Source: Flavobacteriaceae bacterium (lineage in GTDB: Bacteria > Bacteroidota > Bacteroidia > Flavobacteriales > Flavobacteriaceae). From it: DNA of 12,037 nt. The notes under the pieces were generated by a model that saw nothing but the letters and a program-made list of their open reading frames with translations, was not told where the DNA came from and did not search any database. This document shows, in pieces, positions 6,640-12,037 of this stretch; position 1 is the stretch's first letter; each line of letters begins with the position of its first letter. The stretch spans positions 1 through 12,037 of the forward strand of contig NZDM01000061.1 of the NCBI GenBank assembly GCA_002690085.1, written 5' to 3'. A program made the translations under genes and the position numbers.

Positions 6640-7083
6640 TTAATCATGTTTTACTTGATCTGCATATATCCAATATTTTCGTAATGGATAAGTCAGTGTA
6701 ATAAATGTTATAATATTGATAGCTATTCGAAGTCCAGTTATTATCCATTCTTTAGGCACTGATTTGACTTTGTTAGCATAGCGAATCGTCCTAGAAATTA
6801 AAAGCATAAATGCGCCCTGTGAAAATCCCATTGTGATTAATTTCCCCAATACGAACTTTATGTCAATAGAAGTTGTCATAGGGAGCCCGCCAGTAAATAC
6901 ATATTGTTGGCCTACATAATCGATAATTGCATCTGTTACTAATCCTACTGCATTTGCAGCATCGTCGCCTATCTTATCATCTAAATATGCAGAAAGCATA
7001 AGCTGACCAACAGTAGTTGCAACAACTCCTACCCCAGCAGATTCTATAAATTTCCGATGTTTTTCAATATAGCTATACAGCAT
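6640..7083 (-). CDS. Four-helix membrane protein, GtrA-like
   Basis: I start this gene at the ATG at 7081-7083, giving 147 residues; the frame also has a TTG at 7093-7095, but eukaryotic viruses start at ATG. There are about four hydrophobic segments: residues 17-33, 43-62, 78-98 and 113-133. Each helix pair ends in an aromatic basic or polar motif, QQYVFTGG (59-66) and RKYWIYAD (135-142). GtrA-family proteins have the same four-helix plan with WVF-type motifs after helices 2 and 4, so I suggest a GtrA-like protein. That family moves or presents polyprenyl-linked sugars across membranes. The likeness is by eye only and an unrelated virus-specific membrane protein is possible. It lies between the cysteine-rich anchored protein (stop at 7119) and the EamA-like gene, all on the minus strand, and is followed at once by a long hairpin. 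Confidence 0.6.
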   Translation of the reverse strand: MLYSYIEKHRKFIESAGVGVVATTVGQLMLSAYLDDKIGDDAANAVGLVTDAIIDYVGQQYVFTGGLPMTTSIDIKFVLGKLITMGFSQGAFMLLISRTIRYANKVKSVPKEWIITGLRIAINIITFITLTYPLRKYWIYADQVKHD

Positions 7084-7118
7084 AATATAACCCAAGTTTA
7101 TTATGTAGGGGCACTTGT

Positions 7119-7592
7119 TTATCGAGAAATTAAACTGTCAAACGTGTTATCATTATTTTTAATGATATATTTTACTTCATCTGTAGCACCACCAAGATAT
7201 GTTAAATCTAATCCCTGACAATCTTTATCTGTAATACAGCGATCTTTGTCATAACTAGATCTTTTATCAAGGCGGCGAATGGTTCCTACACGCGGCAGAA
7301 TAGCTGGCTTTAAACAACATGCTGAAATCTTTTTGGGATTATACAGATTGCGCAAAGGGTTACATATGCCACAGCCTTTTTTAGCTTGATAGCCAAATGA
7401 TGGATCATTGCTTATATCAATATTGTTTGTCATTTCCACATTTGCAACTGAATTAGAATTAATTTCAGCTGTAAAAGACTCTTGTCTGCTTGGAAAGATA
7501 GTCATTCCTGACCAGTTAATAACTATTTGAAACATAAATAGCATGATCACTATTATCATTATTATAGCCATAATTTCTGCACCGTCATACAT
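7119..7592 (-). CDS. Cysteine-rich membrane-anchored protein, unknown function
   Basis: This 157-residue protein has a strong hydrophobic anchor at about residues 8-26 (MAIIMIIVIMLFMFQIVI). A polar N/S/T-rich linker follows, then a compact domain with GCGIC, the Cys pair in ISACCLKP, and RCITDKDC. Six such cysteines in pairs suggest disulfides or a metal site. I do not recognise the family with confidence. The pattern is like small virion membrane proteins of giant viruses, and the thioredoxin-like protein in this window could in principle act on such cysteines (inference). The first ATG is at 7590-7592; a second at 7569-7571 would start directly at the anchor. It is divergent from the DNA polymerase across 111 nt and upstream of the two small membrane-protein genes on the same strand. 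Confidence 0.7.
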   Translation of the reverse strand: MYDGAEIMAIIMIIVIMLFMFQIVINWSGMTIFPSRQESFTAEINSNSVANVEMTNNIDISNDPSFGYQAKKGCGICNPLRNLYNPKKISACCLKPAILPRVGTIRRLDKRSSYDKDRCITDKDCQGLDLTYLGGATDEVKYIIKNNDNTFDSLISR

Positions 7593-7644
7593 TTCAACGT
7601 ATATATATGTACTACGTGATAAAAACCAACCTAGCTAGTCTTAA

Positions 7645-7652
7645 AAAATTGA
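7645..7652 (+). promoter_or_regulatory. AAAATTGA early promoter box for the DNA polymerase
   Basis: An exact AAAATTGA lies at 7645-7652, ending 51 nt before the polymerase ATG at 7704, in an AT-rich divergent gap. This octamer is the known Mimivirus early promoter element and is shared by relatives such as Cafeteria roenbergensis virus. I saw no other exact copy placed before a gene in the window. It predicts early transcription of the polymerase. Confidence 0.8.
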
Positions 7653-7703
7653 ATTAGAGAAATTACAATGTGTGTAAATTAAACTAACCAGCAGACTAAT
7701 TCA

Positions 7704-10700
7704 ATGGAATTTCGTCTTTTAACATTCACTGCTCAGGATGTTGCGGTAGATTGTGATGAACCCGGGGATTTCATAGATGATAATGATACAGGAGATGCTT
7801 CCAAAGAATTATTAAAATCCTTCTCTGTTCAGATGTTTGGTATCAACAGTGCGGGCGAGACAGCATCGATCACAGTATCTGGATTCAAGCCATTCTTTTA
7901 TGTAAAGGTTCCAGATTCATGGAAAAAGTCTGCTGGAGGCGATTTGGTTTCAGCATTGCGAATTGCAATAGGAGCATCTGGTAAGAAATCGGATATGCCT
8001 ATATATTATGATTTTGTTCATAGAAAAACCTTGTATGGTTTTGATGGTGGCAAGCAGCATTCGTTTATTCAATTGAAATTTGAAAGTGAAGCAGATATGC
8101 GTGCTGCTAAAAACTGCTGGTATTCTAAATCGCCAAAGCGTGCTGATTCTGGGAATGAACTTCGTCTTATGAAAGAAGGGTTCATTGTTGATATGGAATC
8201 GACATACTTGTATGAAGCTCAGATCCCCCCGCTACTGCGGATGTTTCACATCAAAAAAATAAGCCCATCAGGATGGATCTCTATCAAGCGGTCTATTAAA
8301 CAACCGCGGACACGTTCTACTACGTGTAAGTATGAATATCAGCTATCTGTGAATGATATTACAGCCCTCCCTGATAAAGAAGAGGCTGTTCCATATAAGA
8401 TATGTAGTTTTGATATTGAAGCATCTAGCAGCCATGGAGATTTTCCATTAGCAAAAAAAGATTACAAAAAGCTTGCATCAAATATTGTTGATATTTGGAC
8501 AGAGTATGGAGGACTAGACATAGATTCTGCAAATAAGATGCTTGCGGACATCATTCGTCAAGCGTTTGATATGGAAGTAGATACACAGCACGCGTGGCTA
8601 ACTGATGTTGAATATGTGTATCCTATATCGTTATCAGGCATTGATATTGAAGAAAAAATTAACACTTGGCTATCGTCATTGATTCCAAAAACATCGGCTG
8701 TATTGCAAGATGAACCTGGTGTAGATGATGATATACACGACGGCATTGCAAACACAGGAGCTGCTGACAACATATCTGAAGGATCATTTCGTCAAACGTC
8801 TCTTGGTAGCAAATACCTTAGATATAAAGGCGGCGATCTTGTGTATGATGTTTTGAATGGATCAGATAGCTACGAAACAAAAGTTCTTGCTATCAAAACA
8901 AGCTTAGATAAGATCTTTCCAAGATTGAAGGGCGATGAAGTTACGTTTATTGGTTCAACTTTTATGTTGAATGGACAAGACAAGCCTTACTTAAATCACT
9001 GTATTGTAAATGGTAAATGCGCTTCTTTGCCAAATGTGGAGCTGCAATTTTGTAAAAATGAAAAAAACACGCTATTGGCCTGGGCTGATATAATCCAGCG
9101 TGAAGATCCTGATATCATTATTGGATACAACATCTTTGGTTTTGATTATAGTTTTATGTATGATAGATGCGTAGAGCTTGGTTGTGCGAAGAGATTCTTG
9201 ATGTTATCGCGTAACAAGCCAGCGGGACGTTATGAAATTTGTACAAGTTACAACTGGAAAACGAAAAGAACTGGATTAAAAGAAAGCTCGATTGTTATTG
9301 CTAGCGGACAGCATGATTTAAGATATGCTGAGATTCCAGGCAGACTTCAGGTAGATCTTTATAACTATCTTAGACGTGATTATCAGCTAACACAATATAA
9401 GCTAGATTATGTTGCGGGCCATTTTATAGGCGATACAGTAAAAGCATTGCAACATAACACAGAAACTACACCCCACACTACTTGTATTGAGTCGCGAAAT
9501 TTAGTTGGATTAGAAGAAAACGCATATATATGTTTTGAAGAGATTGCGCATTCTAGCGAGATGTATAAAGGCGGCAAAAAATTCAAGGTGACTAAGGTAG
9601 ATCATGACGCAGGTTGTTTTAGTATAGAAGGCATTGAGCAGCCTAACATGTCAAAGCTTGTGCGATGGGGATTGGCAAAAGATGATGTTACTCCGCAAGA
9701 CATCTTTCGAATGACGAATGGTGATGATGATTCCAGAGCTACTATTGCAAAATATTGTGTGCAGGATTGCAACTTAGTGCAGCAACTATTTCGCAAGATT
9801 GATGTTTTGACTGGATTTATTGAGATGGCATCTTTGTGTAGCGTTCCGTTGGAATTCTTGGTGATGCGAGGCCAAGGGATAAAACTAACAAGTTATATTG
9901 CGAAAAAATGCCAAGAAAAAGGCACTCTAATGCCAGTGATTCCAAAAGCGCCTTCAAATGAGGCGTATGAAGGAGCGATTGTATTAGCACCTAAATGTGG
10001 GCTGTATTTAGATACACCGGTAGCATGCGTTGATTATAGTTCGCTTTATCCGTCGTCTATGATAAGTGAAAACATTTCACATGATACTAAGGTATGGTCA
10101 AAAGAGTATGATTTATCGGGAAAGCTGATAAAAGAAACCGGTATTAAAAAAGATGGAAAATTTGTATATGACAATCTAGATACGTATAAATACGTAGATA
10201 TTGAGTATGATACCTATCGATGGCGAAAAAAAGCTACTAGTTCTGCTATGGAAAAGATTGTTGTAGGTAAAAAAATTTGTAGATTTGCTCAGTTTCCCAA
10301 AAATTCCAAGGGAGAATCGCAATATGGGATTATGCCATCTGTATTAAAAGAGTTGCTTGCAGCTAGAAAAGCTACTAGAAAACAAATTGCAACTGTCACA
10401 GATCCATTTATGAAGAATGTATTAGACAAGCGTCAGTTAAGTATTAAACTAACTGCTAATTCTTTATATGGCGGAACTGGTGCAAAAACAAGCTCCTTTT
10501 ATGAGCAAGATTGTGCAGCTAGTACAACTGCTGTGGGCCGGCGGCTATTAACATATGCAAAAACGCTACTTGAAAAATCATACGCTAACCGGGTAGTAGA
10601 AACCTGTGGCGAAAAAGTTATGACAAATGCGGAATATGTGTATGGGGACACAGATTCTGTGTTCTTCAAGTTTAATTTAAAAACATTGGATGGTGTTCCT

Positions 10701-11543
10701 ATTGTAGGTAAAAAAGCATTGCGCATGACGATTGATTTAGCTAAGGGTGCAGGAAAACTCGCAACATCATTTCTGAAACCTCCACACGATCTTGAATATG
10801 AAAAAACATTCTTGCCGTGGTGCTTATTATCTAAAAAACGGTATGTAGGAATGCTATATGAGGATGATCCCGAAAAATGCAAAAGAAAGTCGATGGGTAT
10901 TGTATTAAAACGGCGTGATAATGCGCCTATTGTAAAAGATGTTTATGGTGGCGTAATTGACGTGTTGATGAAAGATCAAAATGTTGCAAAAGCGATTGCA
11001 TTTATGCGTGAATCTCTTGCGAAATTAGTTGCAGGCGAATATGGATTGGAAAAACTGATTATAACTAAATCACTAAGGTCGCATTACAAAAATCCGCGTC
11101 AAATCGCACACAAGGTTCTTGCCGATAGAATAGGGCGACGAGAACCAGGTAACAAACCTCGGCCAGGTGACCGTATTGCATTTGCTTATTTTAAGAATCC
11201 ATCTAGAAAAGCTTTGCAGGGGGAAAAAATAGAAACACCTGCGTTTATTCAATCGCAAGGATTAAAACTAAATTATGAATTTTACATCACAAATCAGTTG
11301 ATGAAGCCATTGCAGCAACTATTTGCGCTTGTTCTAGAAGATTTGCCTGGATTTAAACGTAGAAAAGGTCACACATTGCGAACCTGGAAAAAGCAGCTAG
11401 CAGCTTTAAAAGAACAATGTGATACAGAAATTCAATATATTAAAAAAGAAGAAGCTCTTAGAAATAAAGAAGTAAAAATATTATTGTTTGATGAATATAT
11501 TAAACGGGCAGAAGGCCATCAAGATCTGCGTGCGTTCTTTTAA
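7704..11543 (+). CDS. polB: DNA polymerase family B, replicative, with 3'-5' exonuclease
   Basis: This 1279-residue enzyme is the viral replicative DNA polymerase. The 3'-5' exonuclease motifs are intact: Exo I FDIEAS (D237, E239), Exo II NIFGFDYSFM (D481) and Exo III YCVQDC (Y684, D688). The polymerase motifs are also intact: A, DYSSLYPS (D777); B, KLTANSLYGG (K915, N919, Y922); C, YGDTDS (D982, D984), the two catalytic metal-binding aspartates. A KKRYVGML motif follows motif C. The 244-residue distance between Exo I and Exo II is long for the family; residues about 250-430 seem to hold an extra segment, which includes an acidic stretch. Motif C carries no intein, although this is a known intein site in Mimivirus. 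The ATG at 7704 follows an early promoter box, and the N terminus MEFRLLTFTAQDV looks natural. The gene is intact and a good phylogenetic marker. Confidence 0.98.
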   Translation: MEFRLLTFTAQDVAVDCDEPGDFIDDNDTGDASKELLKSFSVQMFGINSAGETASITVSGFKPFFYVKVPDSWKKSAGGDLVSALRIAIGASGKKSDMPIYYDFVHRKTLYGFDGGKQHSFIQLKFESEADMRAAKNCWYSKSPKRADSGNELRLMKEGFIVDMESTYLYEAQIPPLLRMFHIKKISPSGWISIKRSIKQPRTRSTTCKYEYQLSVNDITALPDKEEAVPYKICSFDIEASSSHGDFPLAKKDYKKLASNIVDIWTEYGGLDIDSANKMLADIIRQAFDMEVDTQHAWLTDVEYVYPISLSGIDIEEKINTWLSSLIPKTSAVLQDEPGVDDDIHDGIANTGAADNISEGSFRQTSLGSKYLRYKGGDLVYDVLNGSDSYETKVLAIKTSLDKIFPRLKGDEVTFIGSTFMLNGQDKPYLNHCIVNGKCASLPNVELQFCKNEKNTLLAWADIIQREDPDIIIGYNIFGFDYSFMYDRCVELGCAKRFLMLSRNKPAGRYEICTSYNWKTKRTGLKESSIVIASGQHDLRYAEIPGRLQVDLYNYLRRDYQLTQYKLDYVAGHFIGDTVKALQHNTETTPHTTCIESRNLVGLEENAYICFEEIAHSSEMYKGGKKFKVTKVDHDAGCFSIEGIEQPNMSKLVRWGLAKDDVTPQDIFRMTNGDDDSRATIAKYCVQDCNLVQQLFRKIDVLTGFIEMASLCSVPLEFLVMRGQGIKLTSYIAKKCQEKGTLMPVIPKAPSNEAYEGAIVLAPKCGLYLDTPVACVDYSSLYPSSMISENISHDTKVWSKEYDLSGKLIKETGIKKDGKFVYDNLDTYKYVDIEYDTYRWRKKATSSAMEKIVVGKKICRFAQFPKNSKGESQYGIMPSVLKELLAARKATRKQIATVTDPFMKNVLDKRQLSIKLTANSLYGGTGAKTSSFYEQDCAASTTAVGRRLLTYAKTLLEKSYANRVVETCGEKVMTNAEYVYGDTDSVFFKFNLKTLDGVPIVGKKALRMTIDLAKGAGKLATSFLKPPHDLEYEKTFLPWCLLSKKRYVGMLYEDDPEKCKRKSMGIVLKRRDNAPIVKDVYGGVIDVLMKDQNVAKAIAFMRESLAKLVAGEYGLEKLIITKSLRSHYKNPRQIAHKVLADRIGRREPGNKPRPGDRIAFAYFKNPSRKALQGEKIETPAFIQSQGLKLNYEFYITNQLMKPLQQLFALVLEDLPGFKRRKGHTLRTWKKQLAALKEQCDTEIQYIKKEEALRNKEVKILLFDEYIKRAEGHQDLRAFF

Positions 11544-11551
11544 CCCGTTTC

Positions 11552-11564
11552 AGATTTAAAATCT
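11552..11564. terminator. Short palindrome after the DNA polymerase stop
   Basis: AGATTT and AAATCT (11552-11557 and 11559-11564) form a 13-bp near-perfect palindrome 9 nt beyond the polymerase stop. As a hairpin it would have only 4 bp and a 5-nt loop. It may mark the transcript end but is weak. Confidence 0.28.
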
Positions 11565-11577
11565 TACATTATTTTAT

Positions 11578-11709
11578 ATGTCAGAAAACCCTCATAACTG
11601 TTCAAGAAATAAATTATTGGCAATTGAATACTATAATGAATTTTCTACAAAGAAAAGACCTTTGAAAAAATACAAAAATAAATATATATATATACTTCAA
11701 ACTAATTAA
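11578..11709 (+). CDS. Doubtful 43-codon ORF after the DNA polymerase
   Basis: An ATG at 11578 opens a frame of 43 codons ending in TAA at 11707-11709. The product starts MSENPHNCSRNKLLAIEYY and ends in a lysine- and tyrosine-rich stretch whose codons come from a TA repeat. I recognise nothing in it, and no promoter box stands before it. It occupies most of the 215-nt gap between the polymerase and the LicD-like gene. It may be a small gene, a remnant, or chance in AT-rich DNA. Confidence 0.25.
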   Translation: MSENPHNCSRNKLLAIEYYNEFSTKKRPLKKYKNKYIYILQTN

Positions 11710-11758
11710 TTGTTTTTTGTTCTAAACGAAATTAAATATGTTATATATATATGTATAT
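11710..11758 (+). promoter_or_regulatory. AT-rich region before the LicD-like gene, with a TCTA
   Basis: This stretch is nearly all A and T, with a TA run just before the ATG at 11759 and TCTA at 11721-11724. A late-type promoter is possible by analogy with the TCTA motif of Cafeteria roenbergensis virus. The short motif carries little weight alone. Confidence 0.25.
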
Positions 11759-12037
11759 ATGAAATTTTTTAAGGAATTGAAAAATAATCCCCATTTAGAT
11801 TTTCGTTATGGTAAAATTAATTTATCTAAAAATAATATACAATCACAATTAAAAATCCTATTATTTGAGACAGTAAATATATTTGATAAAATCGATATTC
11901 CTTGTATTATAATGCATGGTTCCTTAATTGGATGGTATTTTAATAAAAAAATGTTGCCTTGGGATGATGATATTGATATTGTAATTTTGGATGAGCATAG
12001 AGAAAAATTAAAAACATTGCATGGTTATCAAAATAAT
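11759..12037 (+). CDS. LicD/fukutin-type transferase, 3' end outside the window
   Basis: Ninety-three codons are visible before the right edge. Residues 54-76 carry the LicD family signature: H-G-S-L-I-G-W (53-59), then LPWDDDIDIVI (66-76), equivalent to the G-T-L-L-G and PWDDDIDI motifs of LicD and fukutin proteins. These belong to the nucleotidyltransferase-fold group, whose DDD/DID aspartates bind metal. They move phosphocholine or, in fukutin and FKRP, ribitol phosphate onto glycans. The visible part holds only the catalytic N-terminal region, so intactness is unknown. I choose the ATG at 11759; an in-frame ATG at 11738 would add MLYIYVY from the TA run and seems less likely. GC content here is about 23%, well below the polymerase gene, which suggests a different history. 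A role in modifying virion or host surface glycans is an inference. Confidence 0.83.
   Translation, partial: MKFFKELKNNPHLDFRYGKINLSKNNIQSQLKILLFETVNIFDKIDIPCIIMHGSLIGWYFNKKMLPWDDDIDIVILDEHREKLKTLHGYQNN

Noticed and set aside
7093..7095. TTG start for the GtrA-like gene
   Set aside because: An in-frame ATG follows four codons later (7081-7083), and viruses of eukaryotes start at ATG.
7093..7117. Hairpin after the cysteine-rich gene (CAAGT/ACTTG)
   Set aside because: Only 5 bp with a 15-nt loop; not enough to call a terminator.
10641..10658. Intein at polymerase motif C
   Set aside because: YGDTDSVFF is continuous and the following residues fit a normal polymerase, so no intein is present.
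10499..10882. 127-codon minus-strand ORF inside the polymerase gene
   Set aside because: It lies wholly inside the conserved palm region of the polymerase and resembles nothing; a shadow frame.

Overview
The window looks like a piece of a large DNA virus genome (Nucleocytoviricota), most likely a relative of the Mimiviridae in Imitervirales, perhaps an alga- or protist-infecting member. The reasons are: a 1279-residue family B DNA polymerase with all exonuclease and polymerase motifs; an exact AAAATTGA box (the Mimivirus early promoter element) 52 nt before that gene; palindromic hairpins at gene 3' ends, as in the Mimivirus transcript-end hairpin rule; AT-rich, intron-free, tightly packed genes on both strands; and several proteins of the giant-virus type with an N-terminal membrane anchor. 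I cannot name the species from sequence alone.

Layout, left to right. (1) The 3' part of a conserved giant-virus structural-type protein (DUF5767-like), open at the left edge. (2) A stand-alone ERCC4/XPF-type nuclease with a helix-hairpin-helix tail. (3) A small anchored protein with an acidic linker. (4) Convergent to it, a conserved anchored giant-virus protein with a proline/tyrosine-rich C terminus. (5) Divergent from that, across a 72-nt region of nested palindromes, a thioredoxin-like protein with a very basic tail. (6) Convergent to it, sharing a TTAA at the two stop codons, a cytosolic-type HSP70 ending in EEVD. (7, 8) Two small multi-pass membrane proteins on the minus strand: half of an EamA/DMT transporter and a GtrA-like four-helix protein. 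(9) A cysteine-rich anchored protein, divergent from (10) the DNA polymerase. (11) A doubtful 43-codon ORF in very AT-rich DNA. (12) The 5' part of a LicD/fukutin-type transferase, cut by the right edge.

Taken together (inference), the window mixes replication and repair (polymerase, ERCC4 nuclease), protein folding and redox (HSP70, thioredoxin), and likely virion or membrane components (items 1, 3, 4, 9). A possible glycan or lipid modification theme is formed by items 7, 8 and 12. The DNA changes from about 36% GC in sampled polymerase lines to about 23% GC in the LicD part, which suggests a boundary between core and accessory DNA just after the polymerase. No non-coding stretch exceeds about 215 nt, and I saw no tRNA, CRISPR array, insertion sequence or intein.
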